The notes: generated from the sequence alone by a model not told the origin. Shown: positions 16,006 to 24,773, counted from the first letter of the stretch. The stretch: 64,000 nucleotides of DNA from Bradyrhizobium monzae (GCF_021458635.1 NZ_JAIRDQ010000001.1:1612001-1676000), one strand, 5' to 3'. Made by a program: numbers and translations.

Positions 16006-17627
16006 GCGGACACCCCGGCGATGGCGGCCTTGAGCCGCGCCACCGCAATCGGTGAGACCGAGAGGGTCGTCAGGCCTGTCGCCACCAGCGCCTTCGTCAA
16101 GCGTGTATCGGCCGCGGCATCGCCGCACAGCGAGACCTCGACGCCGCGCTTGCGTCCGGCCTCGACGGTGCGCGCGATCAGCGCCAGCACCGCCGGATGG
16201 CCGGCATCGTTGAGATCGGCGACAGCACCGATGTCGCGCGCGGCAGCCATCGTGTACTGGGTCAGGTCGTTCGACCCGATGGAATAGAACGCCGCGCCAA
16301 AGTCCTCCGCGCATAGCGCAGCCGCGGGGACCTCGACCATGATGCCGAGCGGCGGCCTAGCGCAGGCGATGCCCTCTGCCCTGAGCGCCGCAAACTCCGC
16401 ATCCAGCATGGCGTTGGCACGGTCGAGCTCCGCGGGGACCGCGATCATCGGCAGCATCACCTTCAGTGTTCCATGGACGGCCGCGCGGCACAGCGCCCGC
16501 AACTGCAGGCGAAACACCTCCGGCCGCGCCAGCGAGAGGCGGATCCCGCGCAGGCCCAGGAATGGATTGCGCTCGCCATCGACCGTCAGGCCGGCGATTG
16601 GCTTGTCGCCGCCGGCATCGAGGGTGCGGATCGTCACCGGCCGTCCCGTGGCCCATTCGAGAATGCGCCGATAGACCGCATATTGCGCATCCTCCTCGGG
16701 CAGGCCTCTCGATCCCTCGAACAGAAACTCCGTCCGCACGAGTCCGATGCCATCGCAAATCGCGGGATCGAGGCCCGCAAGTTCTTCGGGCGCGGCAACG
16801 TTGAGCAGGACGGCGATGCGCCTTCCATCGGCCGTCAGCGCCGGTTTGAGGCGGCCGGCATCGGCAGCGATCCGCGCGGCATTCGCAGCCACCATGCGGT
16901 GTTCGAACAGGCGGCGCGTTTCGGGCTTGGGATCAAAGATCACGGTGCCGGTGTCGCCATCGACGAGCGCCAATGACGGCGGCTGTCCGTTCCACGGCAA
17001 CGGACCCAGTCCAACGACCATCGGGGCGCCGCGCGATCGCGCGAGCATCGCGACATGCGACGACGGCGATCCACTAGCCAGCGCGATGGCGCCGCCACGG
17101 GTCCAGTCGACGGCCAGGAACGTCGACGGCGAAATGTCATCGCCCATGACGACGGAATCGCCGGAGATCTGCGCGACCGCGTCTGCGCCATTCAGACCCG
17201 CGAGCACGCGGTCACGAATATCGACCAGATCCGCGGCACGGGCCCGGAAATATTCCTCATCCGCCGCGCGATAGCCGGCGATCTCCGCGTCGAGTGCCGC
17301 GCGCCAGGCTTCATCGGCCGCCGTACCGGCTGCAACAGCTTCGTAAGCCCCCTCCGCAAGCGCATCGTCGCCTAGCATCGCGACCTGGAACTCCAGGATT
17401 TCCGCGGCCTCGCCATGAACCGTCGCGATCAGCTCCGCGAGCTCCATCGCTGCCCCCTCGATCGCCGCCTTCAGCGCTGCGGCCTCCTGAGCGGGATCAC
17501 CCTTCGCTGCTCGGCTCGCCACTGCATTCGTCAGCACGGCGACCGGGCCGATGGCGAGACCAGGCGAAGCGGGATGGCCGGTGAGATGGATCTCGCCCAC
17601 GATTCTACGCCTCGCCGAAACCGTCAT
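16002..17627 (-). CDS. Phosphoenolpyruvate-protein phosphotransferase (Enzyme I) of the dha phosphorelay
   Basis: A 541-residue Enzyme I. It takes phosphate from PEP onto a histidine (His191 in GSPSSHVAMLARSRG) and passes it to HPr. The PEP-utilising TIM barrel is present (LNVAAPEELAGLDPAICDGI, LVRTEFLFEG, RTLDAGGDKPIAGL, SIGSNDLTQYTMA, and the active-site cysteine in VSLCGDAAAD). I used ATG 17627, which overlaps the HPr gene by 23 bp. It is short because no GAF domain precedes it. In E. coli this module is fused into DhaM; here it is a separate gene. Confidence 0.9.
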   Translation of the reverse strand: MTVSARRRIVGEIHLTGHPASPGLAIGPVAVLTNAVASRAAKGDPAQEAAALKAAIEGAAMELAELIATVHGEAAEILEFQVAMLGDDALAEGAYEAVAAGTAADEAWRAALDAEIAGYRAADEEYFRARAADLVDIRDRVLAGLNGADAVAQISGDSVVMGDDISPSTFLAVDWTRGGAIALASGSPSSHVAMLARSRGAPMVVGLGPLPWNGQPPSLALVDGDTGTVIFDPKPETRRLFEHRMVAANAARIAADAGRLKPALTADGRRIAVLLNVAAPEELAGLDPAICDGIGLVRTEFLFEGSRGLPEEDAQYAVYRRILEWATGRPVTIRTLDAGGDKPIAGLTVDGERNPFLGLRGIRLSLARPEVFRLQLRALCRAAVHGTLKVMLPMIAVPAELDRANAMLDAEFAALRAEGIACARPPLGIMVEVPAAALCAEDFGAAFYSIGSNDLTQYTMAAARDIGAVADLNDAGHPAVLALIARTVEAGRKRGVEVSLCGDAAADTRLTKALVATGLTTLSVSPIAVARLKAAIAGVSA

Positions 17628-17919
17628 GCACCAGCCCCAGCATGGCCGCGAGCGCCGCCTCGCCATCGGGACCAGCGACGCGGAAATGCAGCGTTGCACC
17701 CTGCGGCGCCTTCACACGCATCACCTTCACCGGGCTCTTGGCATCCGTCCAGGGTCCGTCAGCGGCGAGCGCGATTTCGATCTTGGCGGTAAAGCCCTTT
17801 GCCAATTGGGTGAGCTTCACCGATGGCCGCGCGTGCAGGCCGACCGGATTGACGAGGACCGCGGAAGCGGTCAGCGTCGCAAACGTCTGGGCCGCCCGAT
17901 TGGCGTTGGCATCATGCAT
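17605..17919 (-). CDS. HPr-like phosphocarrier protein of the dha phosphorelay
   Basis: A 104-residue HPr with the phospho-acceptor histidine at His29 (NPVGLHARPSVK). It relays phosphate from Enzyme I to DhaM. The serine site of Gram-positive HPr is not evident (KVMRVKAPQG region), consistent with a purely catalytic role. GGAGG precedes ATG 17919 by 6 bp. It overlaps dhaM by 8 bp upstream and Enzyme I downstream. Confidence 0.9.
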   Translation of the reverse strand: MHDANANRAAQTFATLTASAVLVNPVGLHARPSVKLTQLAKGFTAKIEIALAADGPWTDAKSPVKVMRVKAPQGATLHFRVAGPDGEAALAAMLGLVHDGFGEA

Positions 17920-18313
17920 AGAATTCCTCCGCGCTGCGCTTGACGGCGGCCAGCGGCGAGCCGCCTGAAGACTCGGTCGCAGCGATCACAGCCCCCTCGA
18001 CCACCGGGGCATTGCAGACCAGGACGCGCGCGCGCCGATCCTCGGGAAGCATCTCCACCGCCATCTCCGAATTGGTCTCGGCACCACCGAGATCGACAAG
18101 GATCGCGACGCCTGCCGGTGACCAGGCCGTCTCGATCGCCTCGAGGATTCCTGCAACGTTCGTACCGAGCCCGCCATCGACATCGCCACCGGTCCAGGCC
18201 AGCGGCACCGCATCTCCGACCATCTGGCGCACCATATCGGCCGCGCCTTCCGCGATCTTCGGCGAATGCGACACGATGACAATTCCGACATTGCCGGGAC
18301 GTAAACTGCTCAT
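17912..18313 (-). CDS. dhaM: PTS-dependent dihydroxyacetone kinase phosphotransferase subunit DhaM (EIIA-Man domain only)
   Basis: A 133-residue EIIA-mannose-family domain that phosphorylates the nucleotide held by DhaL. The active histidine is His16 (VIVSHSPKIAEG), and ILVDLGGAETNSEMA is the family's characteristic second motif. Unlike E. coli DhaM, it lacks fused HPr and Enzyme I domains, which follow as separate genes. The start overlaps the dhaL stop (ATGA). Confidence 0.92.
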   Translation of the reverse strand: MSSLRPGNVGIVIVSHSPKIAEGAADMVRQMVGDAVPLAWTGGDVDGGLGTNVAGILEAIETAWSPAGVAILVDLGGAETNSEMAVEMLPEDRRARVLVCNAPVVEGAVIAATESSGGSPLAAVKRSAEEFYA

Positions 18314-18924
18314 GTATTGACCTCGAACTCCAGTGTCTCAACTGCTGCGCCGATCAGAAGGGACGCCGAGCGCGAGCCCGGGTCCATATGACCGATGGAA
18401 CGTTCCCCAAGAAACGACGCGCGGCCGCGGATCGCCTGCATCGGCGTGGTGCGATCGGCCGCTTGTACAGCCTCCGCCGCGATCGCCCTGGCGTCGCCGC
18501 CTTCCGCCAGAACGGCGTGCACCGGCACCAGGACATCCAGCAGCGTCTTCTGCCCTGCCTCGGAACGGCCGCGCGCCTTGACCGCCTCGATCGCCTTCTC
18601 CGTCGCTGCGACGAGATCGGCTCGGCTCGGTTGCTCCGGAAGTGCCTTGCCCAGCTCCATGAAGAAAGTTCCGACCAGCGGGCCCGATGCACCGCCGACC
18701 TTCATGACCAGGGTCATTCCGATCGCCTTCAGCATGTCCGGGAGCGCTTTGTCGGCAAGGCCCGGCAATGTCGCGAGCACAGCCTCGAAGCCGCGCTTCA
18801 TGTTCAGCCCGTGATCCCCATCGCCGATCGCCTGGTCGAGGCTCGTCAATTCATCTGCGTGTTCGATCACCGCTCCCGCCAGCGCTCGCACCAATCTTTC
18901 CCTGGCTACCCGATCAAGGCTCAT
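18310..18924 (-). CDS. dhaL: Dihydroxyacetone kinase ADP-binding subunit DhaL
   Basis: A 204-residue eight-helix nucleotide-binding subunit. LDQAIGDGDHGLNM contains the aspartates that bind Mg-ADP, and GGASGPLVGTFFM and PGSRSASLLIGAA line the nucleotide pocket. The bound ADP is rephosphorylated by DhaM and the phosphate is transferred to dihydroxyacetone on DhaK. Start ATG 18924 overlaps the stop of the upstream ATPase gene (ATGA), directly coupling the transporter and kinase genes. Confidence 0.93.
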   Translation of the reverse strand: MSLDRVARERLVRALAGAVIEHADELTSLDQAIGDGDHGLNMKRGFEAVLATLPGLADKALPDMLKAIGMTLVMKVGGASGPLVGTFFMELGKALPEQPSRADLVAATEKAIEAVKARGRSEAGQKTLLDVLVPVHAVLAEGGDARAIAAEAVQAADRTTPMQAIRGRASFLGERSIGHMDPGSRSASLLIGAAVETLEFEVNT

Positions 18925-19928
18925 GCCGCTACCCTCCCGCCCTTCGCATCGAAAAACAGCGGCCTGTTCAAGCGGAGCGAGACCACATCGCCGGCGCCGA
19001 AGCCCGCCTCGGGATCCGCCAGGGTCACAACCGGCCGGCCGGCGAGGTCGAGATGGAGATGGCTCTGGTCGCCGAGATGCTCGACCCGCTTGACGGTCGC
19101 CGAGACGTCGCCACCGCCGCGCGCAATCGTCAGGTGCTCTGTCCGCGCACCGATGGTCTCGGCGCCGGCCGGCCCGCCGCCGAACAGGGCGGCCGGCAGC
19201 AGGTTGATCGTCGGCTGGCCCAGCCTTGCGGCGACATGCGCGTTAATCGGGTTCTCGTAGATCTCGCGCGGCGATCCGATCTGCATCAGCCGGCCGCCTT
19301 CGACCACGCCGATGCGCGACGCCATGGTCATCGCTTCGGTCTGGTCGTGCGTGACATAGAGGATCGTCGCGCCGAGATCGACCTGGATCCGCTTGAGCTC
19401 GAGGCGCAATTCGCCGCGCAGCTTGGCATCCAGCGAGGAAAGCGGCTCGTCCATCAGATAGATCGAGGGCGAACGAACCAGGGCGCGACCGATCGCGACG
19501 CGCTGCATCTGTCCGCCCGACAACTGCGTCGCCTTGTTGTCGAGCTTGGTCTCGATGTGAAGCAGACGCGCTACCTCGTGCACTTTCGCGCGGATATCGG
19601 CCTCTGGCACCCGGCGGGTCGGCGCGCGCAACGCAAAGGCCATGTTCTCGAACACGGTCAGGTGCGGATACAGCGAGTATTGCTGGAAGACAAAGGCGAC
19701 GTCGCGGTCCGCCGGTGCATCGCCGGTCACGTCGCGCCCGTCGATGCGGATCGAGCCAGAGTCCGGCTGCTCCAATCCGGCAATCAACCGCAAGGCCGTG
19801 GTCTTGCCCGCGCCGGTCGGCCCGAGCAGTGCCACGAACTCGCCATCGCCGATGGTCAGCGACAGATCGCTCAAGGCTTGCGTCTTGCTGAAGGCCTTGG
19901 AAACAGCGTTGATCTCGACCTCAGCCAT
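18921..19928 (-). CDS. Sugar ABC transporter ATP-binding protein (MalK/UgpC-like), canonical site
   Basis: A 335-residue ATPase with Walker A LLGPTGAGKTTALR, Q-loop FVFQQYSLYPH, signature LSGGQMQRVAIGRALV, Walker B IYLMDEPLSSLD, H-loop VTHDQTEAM and a C-terminal TOBE/regulatory domain. ATG 19928 has GGGAGG 7 bp upstream. It overlaps the preceding ATPase gene by 8 bp. The pair probably forms a heterodimer, as two different ATPases are encoded back to back. Confidence 0.92.
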   Translation of the reverse strand: MAEVEINAVSKAFSKTQALSDLSLTIGDGEFVALLGPTGAGKTTALRLIAGLEQPDSGSIRIDGRDVTGDAPADRDVAFVFQQYSLYPHLTVFENMAFALRAPTRRVPEADIRAKVHEVARLLHIETKLDNKATQLSGGQMQRVAIGRALVRSPSIYLMDEPLSSLDAKLRGELRLELKRIQVDLGATILYVTHDQTEAMTMASRIGVVEGGRLMQIGSPREIYENPINAHVAARLGQPTINLLPAALFGGGPAGAETIGARTEHLTIARGGGDVSATVKRVEHLGDQSHLHLDLAGRPVVTLADPEAGFGAGDVVSLRLNRPLFFDAKGGRVAA

Positions 19929-21018
19929 GCGCGCCTCCCTCATGCAGCGCGGTGCGAATGGCCCGGCCCGACGCCTTGTCGAAGATCGACAGCGTATCGG
20001 GCCGAAAGTCGAGCCCGACCGTCTCGCCGGTCCGGAACGATCTGCTGCTGGGCGAGCGGGCCTTCAGTGCGCCGTAGTGTGTCGTCACGGTCACGATCTG
20101 CGTCGTGCCCAGATACTCCGTGCCATAGACCTCGCCGCGGACCATGCCGCGATCGGTAAAGCGCACATGCTCGGGCCGTACCCCGAGCACGAGTTCGCTT
20201 TCCGCCATCGCCTCGCGCGCGGCCGGAATTGCAACATCACGCTCACCGAGCCGGATCGCCTCTGCGCCGGTCTGCAGGCCGGCGCGGAACGGCAGGAAAT
20301 TCATGGGCGGCGAGCCGATGAAGTCCGCGACGAACAGCGATGCCGGTCGGTCATAAATGTCGCGCGGGGTTGCCACCTGCTCGACGACGCCATTGTTCAT
20401 CACCGCGATCCTGTCGGCCATCGCCATGGCCTCGAGCTGGTCATGCGTAACATAGACGGTCGTTGCTCCCAGGCGGTCATGCAGGGCTCGCAGCTCATGA
20501 ATCATGGCCTCGCGCATCTCGGTATCGAGGGCGCCGAGCGGCTCGTCCATCAAAAAGCACTTCGGCTTGCGTACGATCGCCCGCCCCAGCGCGACGCGCT
20601 GACGGTCGCCGCCGGCAAGGCCCGATACCGATCGATCGAGCAGATGGGAAATCCGCAGAATGCGCGCGGCCTCGACGACCCGCCGGTCACGCTCGGCCGC
20701 ACTGATGCCCTCGCATTTCAGGGGAAAGCCGATGTTGTGCCGGACATTCATGTGCGGATAGAGCGCGAAGAGCTGGAACACGAAGGCGATGTCGCGCGCC
20801 GATGCGCGGTTCATCGTCACGTCCTCGCCGTCGAGCCGGATGGTGCCCGATGTCGGCAGCTCCAGGCCTGCGATCATGCGGAGCGTCGTGGTCTTGCCGC
20901 AGCCGGACGGTCCGAGCAGGCAGAGGAACTGACTGTCCTCGACCGTGAAGCTGGCGGACTTGACCGCATGAAACGCCCCGAAGGACTTGTCGAGCGCCTC
21001 GACCCTGATCTGTGCCAT
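19921..21018 (-). CDS. Sugar ABC transporter ATP-binding protein with divergent signature motif
   Basis: A 365-residue ATPase with Walker A LLGPSGCGKTTTLR, Q-loop FVFQLFALYPH, Walker B CFLMDEPLGALD, H-loop VTHDQLEAM and a TOBE-type C-terminus. The signature reads LAGGDRQRVALGRAI where LSGGQ is usual (Ser to Ala, Gln to Asp), so one composite ATP site of the presumed heterodimer may be weakened. ATG 21018 begins at MAQIRVEAL; the longer open frame upstream is out of character and overlaps the small membrane protein gene. Confidence 0.9.
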   Translation of the reverse strand: MAQIRVEALDKSFGAFHAVKSASFTVEDSQFLCLLGPSGCGKTTTLRMIAGLELPTSGTIRLDGEDVTMNRASARDIAFVFQLFALYPHMNVRHNIGFPLKCEGISAAERDRRVVEAARILRISHLLDRSVSGLAGGDRQRVALGRAIVRKPKCFLMDEPLGALDTEMREAMIHELRALHDRLGATTVYVTHDQLEAMAMADRIAVMNNGVVEQVATPRDIYDRPASLFVADFIGSPPMNFLPFRAGLQTGAEAIRLGERDVAIPAAREAMAESELVLGVRPEHVRFTDRGMVRGEVYGTEYLGTTQIVTVTTHYGALKARSPSSRSFRTGETVGLDFRPDTLSIFDKASGRAIRTALHEGGAHG

Positions 21019-21023
21019 CGCGC

Positions 21024-21236
21024 CTACTCCCGGACCTTCGACACGATGGTGAACATCACCGTGCCGAACAGGGTCGTCGCAAACGACCAGGAATACAGCG
21101 TCAGGGAGAATGGCTGCATCAGCATGACGACACCGGCGGCGATGATCGTGGTCGCTGCGGCCTCTAACGGACCACGGCGCAGAATGCGATCTGCAAGACC
21201 GCGACGCGCGATGGATGGGATGGCATCGAGGCTCAT
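21024..21236 (-). CDS. Small membrane protein in the ABC transporter operon
   Basis: 70 residues. A basic N-terminus (ARRGLADRILRRG) is followed by two hydrophobic helices (TTIIAAGVVMLMQPFSLTLY; FATTLFGTVMFTIV). It starts inside the upstream permease stop codon (ATGA) and ends 5 bp before the ATPase start, so it is translated with the transporter. Rhizobial glycerol transporter operons also carry an extra small membrane protein. A transporter accessory role is inference. Confidence 0.8.
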   Translation of the reverse strand: MSLDAIPSIARRGLADRILRRGPLEAAATTIIAAGVVMLMQPFSLTLYSWSFATTLFGTVMFTIVSKVRE

Positions 21237-22186
21237 TTGCGTACCGCTCCAAAGGTGATACCACGCAGCAGATGCTTGCGCAGAAGCACCGTGAACACCA
21301 CGATCGGCACCAGGAACAGCGTCGTGCCGGCGGCTACTGCGGGCCAGTCCTGTCCGCCCTCGCCGATGATGATCGGAATGAAGGGCGGCGCCGTCTGCGC
21401 ATTGCCCGAGGTGAGAAGCACCGCGAAGGCGTATTCGTTCCAGGCGAAGATCAGGCAGAAGATTGCGGTTGCCGCGATTCCCGTGGTGGCCTGCGGCAGC
21501 ACCACCTTCACGAACGCCTGGAAGCGGGTGTATCCGTCGATCATCGCCGCCTCCTCGTACTCGCGCGGGATTTCGTCGATGAACCCCTTGAGCAGCCAGA
21601 CCGCGAGCGAGACGTTGACCGAGGTGTAGAGCAGGATCATTCCGAGCCGCGTATCCGACAATCCGATGGTGCGGTACATCAGATAGATCGGGATCGCGAC
21701 GGCGATCGGCGGCATCATCCGGGTCGACAGGATGAAGAACAGCAAATCGTCCTTCAGGGGCACGCGGAACCGCGAGAAGCCGTAGGCCGATAGGGTGCCG
21801 AGCGCAACGGCGAGCACGGTCGAGCCGAACGCGATGATCAGCGAATTGACGAAGCGCGGCACATAGTTCGAGGGACCGGCGACCACCATGTTGCGGTCGC
21901 GTGCGATGCCGTCGCAGAGCCCCTGCGGCGGTCCCAGCGAGCGGATGAATTCCGGGGTCTGGCGCGAGCGGGTCGTGAACAGGTTGCAGAAGCCTTCGAG
22001 CGACGGCTTGAACATCACCTTGGGTGGATAGGAGATCGCATCATCCGGCGACTTGAACGCGGTGAGCACGATCCAGACCAGCGGGATCATGGTGATGACG
22101 GCATAGAGCACGACGAGCGAGCCGGCAAAACGCCGTGTCGTTGCCGACGGCTCAACGACGGAATGGGCTGCGGTGACTGAGGTCAT
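21233..22186 (-). CDS. Sugar ABC transporter permease (MalG type)
   Basis: A 317-residue inner-membrane permease with about six helices and the EAA loop EYEEAAMIDGYTRFQAFVKV. A periplasmic insertion of about 60 residues follows helix 1 (SYPPKVMFKPSLEGF and onward), common in this subfamily. ATG 22186 overlaps the upstream permease stop (ATGA). Upstream in-frame codons belong to the other permease's shadow frame. Confidence 0.9.
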   Translation of the reverse strand: MTSVTAAHSVVEPSATTRRFAGSLVVLYAVITMIPLVWIVLTAFKSPDDAISYPPKVMFKPSLEGFCNLFTTRSRQTPEFIRSLGPPQGLCDGIARDRNMVVAGPSNYVPRFVNSLIIAFGSTVLAVALGTLSAYGFSRFRVPLKDDLLFFILSTRMMPPIAVAIPIYLMYRTIGLSDTRLGMILLYTSVNVSLAVWLLKGFIDEIPREYEEAAMIDGYTRFQAFVKVVLPQATTGIAATAIFCLIFAWNEYAFAVLLTSGNAQTAPPFIPIIIGEGGQDWPAVAAGTTLFLVPIVVFTVLLRKHLLRGITFGAVRK

Positions 22187-23142
22187 CGGCTTTTCACCTT
22201 GTTCAGCGCCTTGACGTAGATGTTGGCGAGACCGAAGACCGTCACGAACAGGATGATCGCGAAGGCCGAGGAATAGCCGGTGCGCCAGCTCTCGAACGCG
22301 GCACGCTTGAGCGTGATCGAGGCGACTTCCGTGGTCGATCCCGGCCCGCCGCCGGTGAGCAGATTGACCATGTCGAACATCTTGAAATTCTCGATGCCGC
22401 GGAACAGCACCGCCAGCATGATGAACGGCAGCGCCATCGGCAGCGTGATCGACCAGAACTGCCGCCATTTCGACGCGCGGTCGACCTCGGCCGCCTCATA
22501 GATGTAGTCCGGGATCGACCTCAGGCCGGCCAGACAGATCAGCATCACATAGGGCGTCCACATCCAGGCATCGACGATGACGATGGCCCAGGGGCTCAGC
22601 GTGACGTCACCCAGCATCTGGAATGACGAGGCCGCGCGTCCCGTGAAGAAGGCGATGACGTAGTTGAACAAGCCGATCTGCGGTTGATAGAGGAACGTCC
22701 AGAAATTGCCGACGACGGCGGGCGAGAGCATCATCGGCAGCAGGATGATCGTGGTCCACATGCCGTGGCCGCGGAACTTCTTGTCGATGAGATAGGCAAG
22801 GCCAAATCCAAGCACGGTCTCGATCACCACGGTCCAGATCACGAAATGCGCCGTCACCTGCATCGCCGCCCAGATGTCCGGATCGGTCAGGATCGACTGA
22901 TACCAGTCGGCCCCGAGCCAGATCGTCGGCACGTTGGCGCGATTGGCGCGGTAATTCGTGAACGACAGATAGATCGTCCACAGCAACGGGAAGATATTGA
23001 TCGCCAGCAGCAGCAAGATCGTCGGCGTGATGAAGAGCCAGGCGAGCGTCCTGTCGGACAGGCCCCTGATACGACGCGCCATGCCTGACCGGACCATGAC
23101 GGCCCGATAGGTGATCCGCGAAGAGGCACTCAATTCATTCAT
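22183..23142 (-). CDS. Sugar ABC transporter permease (MalF type)
   Basis: A 319-residue permease with about six helices (first TM near LAWLFITPTILLLLAINIFP) and the EAA loop YIYEAAEVDRASKWRQFWSI. I chose ATG 23142 (MNELSAS); an in-frame extension to 23223 would run into the hairpin that separates it from the binding-protein gene. It pairs with the downstream MalG-type permease. Confidence 0.9.
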   Translation of the reverse strand: MNELSASSRITYRAVMVRSGMARRIRGLSDRTLAWLFITPTILLLLAINIFPLLWTIYLSFTNYRANRANVPTIWLGADWYQSILTDPDIWAAMQVTAHFVIWTVVIETVLGFGLAYLIDKKFRGHGMWTTIILLPMMLSPAVVGNFWTFLYQPQIGLFNYVIAFFTGRAASSFQMLGDVTLSPWAIVIVDAWMWTPYVMLICLAGLRSIPDYIYEAAEVDRASKWRQFWSITLPMALPFIMLAVLFRGIENFKMFDMVNLLTGGGPGSTTEVASITLKRAAFESWRTGYSSAFAIILFVTVFGLANIYVKALNKVKSR

Positions 23143-23204
23143 TGCGTCGACCGATCCTGGCACCGGGGCGTCGACGATGCGACGGTTCCGGTCATCGAAG
23201 GAAA

Positions 23205-23234
23205 GCCCGGAGCGCGAGCGCACGCGCTCCGGGC
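23205..23234 (-). terminator. Strong intercistronic hairpin between binding protein and permease genes
   Basis: GCCCGGAGCGCG (23205-23216) pairs perfectly with CGCGCTCCGGGC (23223-23234) over a 6-base loop, without a T-tract. It lies in the only sizeable gap of the operon, just after the binding-protein stop. Such structures commonly protect the 3' end of binding-protein mRNA and give more binding protein than permease. Confidence 0.7.
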
Positions 23235-23242
23235 AAGCTATC

Positions 23243-24589
23243 TCAGAACTTCTTGCCTTCTTCCTTGAAGATGGCCTTCCAGTCCTTCACCAGACCATCG
23301 AGCGCTTCCTGTGCGGTGCCCTTGTCGGCCACCATATAGTCATGCACGCGCTTCTGCTCGGCCTGCAGCAACTGGGCGTAGGACGGCTCGGCCCAGAAGT
23401 CGACGACCATGCCCATCGACTGCAGGAATTCCTTGGCGAAGGGCGCGCTGGTCGGGAAGCTCGGATCGTTCAGCACGGACTTGGCGCAGGAATAGCCGCC
23501 GAGCGCCCACCACTTCTTCTGGACGTCGCCGCCGGAGAACCACTTGATGTATTGCAGCGCCTCGGCCTGGTTCTTGGAGTAGGAGACCACCGAGATGCCC
23601 TGTCCGCCAAGCTGCGTCGCCTGTCCGGCGGGACCGGCCGGATTGACGAAGAAGCCGATCTTGTCGCCGCCGACATTCGGGTCCTTGTAGAGGCCCGGGA
23701 AGAAGGCGAAGAAGTTCATCTGCAGCGCGACCTGGCCGGACTTGAAGGCATCAAGCCCCTCCGACATGTAGGAGTTGGAGGCGCCGGGCGGCGTGCAGCA
23801 CTTGTACAGCTCCTTGTAGGCCTCGAGCCCCTTCACCGCGCCGGCTGAGTTCACGAACCCGTCCATCGCATACGGCTTCTTCGGATCGTCGTATTTGAAG
23901 CCGTAGTCGTAAAGGTAGTTCGAGACGCCCATGGTGATGCCCTCAGAGCCACGCTCGGTGTAGATCGAGGCGCCATAGACCTTCTTGCCGTCGATCTCGC
24001 GGCCCTGGAAGAACTGCGCGATGTCCTTGAGCTCATCGAGCGTCTTCGGCACGCCGATATCGCGGCCGTACTTCGCTTTGAAGTCCTTCTGCACGTCCGG
24101 CCGCGCGAACCAGTCCTTGCGATAGGTCCAGCCCACCGCATCGCCCATCGCCGGCAGCGCCCAATAGTTCGGCGTGTTCTTCGGCCACTCGGAGTAGCCG
24201 ACGACCGTGGCCGGCATGTAATCGTCCATGCTGATTCCTTCCTTCTTGAAGAAATCATTGAGCTTGACGTACTGGCCGTTCTCCGCCGCGCCGCCGATCC
24301 ATTGGGAATCGCCGATGATGAGATCGCACAGTGAGCCGTGCGAGTTGAGCTCGTTCAGGAATCGATCGGCGTAGTTGGTCCACGGCACGAATTCGAACTT
24401 CATGCCGATGCCCGACTTGGCGGTAAAGTCCTTCGACAATTCGACCAGCGCGTTGGCGGGATCCCATGCGGCCCAGCACAGCGTGATGGTCTTGCCTTGC
24501 GCCAGCGCGGGCGTGGTCCCCGCTCCGACGCCAAATGCGGCGGCAACGGCCCCGCAAGCCACTACAAGCGTCTTCATCGTTCGTTTCAT
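23243..24589 (-). CDS. Extracellular sugar/polyol-binding protein of the ABC transporter
   Basis: A 448-residue family-1 solute-binding protein. A Sec signal peptide ends near TTPALAQG (residues 25-32), followed by the mature N-lobe (LCWAAWDPANALVELSKDF). It captures the transported substrate in the periplasm and is the first gene of the operon that continues into the dihydroxyacetone kinase genes. The substrate is therefore probably one that yields dihydroxyacetone, or dihydroxyacetone itself (inference). Confidence 0.92.
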   Translation of the reverse strand: MKRTMKTLVVACGAVAAAFGVGAGTTPALAQGKTITLCWAAWDPANALVELSKDFTAKSGIGMKFEFVPWTNYADRFLNELNSHGSLCDLIIGDSQWIGGAAENGQYVKLNDFFKKEGISMDDYMPATVVGYSEWPKNTPNYWALPAMGDAVGWTYRKDWFARPDVQKDFKAKYGRDIGVPKTLDELKDIAQFFQGREIDGKKVYGASIYTERGSEGITMGVSNYLYDYGFKYDDPKKPYAMDGFVNSAGAVKGLEAYKELYKCCTPPGASNSYMSEGLDAFKSGQVALQMNFFAFFPGLYKDPNVGGDKIGFFVNPAGPAGQATQLGGQGISVVSYSKNQAEALQYIKWFSGGDVQKKWWALGGYSCAKSVLNDPSFPTSAPFAKEFLQSMGMVVDFWAEPSYAQLLQAEQKRVHDYMVADKGTAQEALDGLVKDWKAIFKEEGKKF

Positions 24590-24745
24590 GATGCGTTCCC
24601 TCCGAGTGGGCCGGCCATCGACATGGCGCGGCTTTCCTGTCCGCCCGAATGCTTCGAGCAGAGCGACACAGTCCTTGACGAGCTGAATAACTAAACTGGC
24701 GTTTCCTCGCGCCGCCCGGATTCTAGAGGCCCGGCAGGCTCGATT

Positions 24746-24773
24746 TGTTTAGTGAACCACCATTTACTAAACA
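24746..24773. promoter_or_regulatory. Inverted-repeat operator upstream of the transporter-dha operon
   Basis: TGTTTAGT (24746-24753) and ACTAAACA (24766-24773) are exact reverse complements 12 bp apart. They lie about 160 bp upstream of the binding-protein start, in an AT-richer stretch between that gene and the VOC gene. This is the only good operator-like palindrome in the gap, so it probably controls the 12-gene operon; the regulator is not obvious. Confidence 0.55.

Noticed and set aside
15307..21258. Long + strand frames across the dha/ABC operon (15307-16287, 18768-20159, 19642-21258)
   Set aside because: They mirror strongly supported minus-strand genes with clear motifs and have no recognisable domains.
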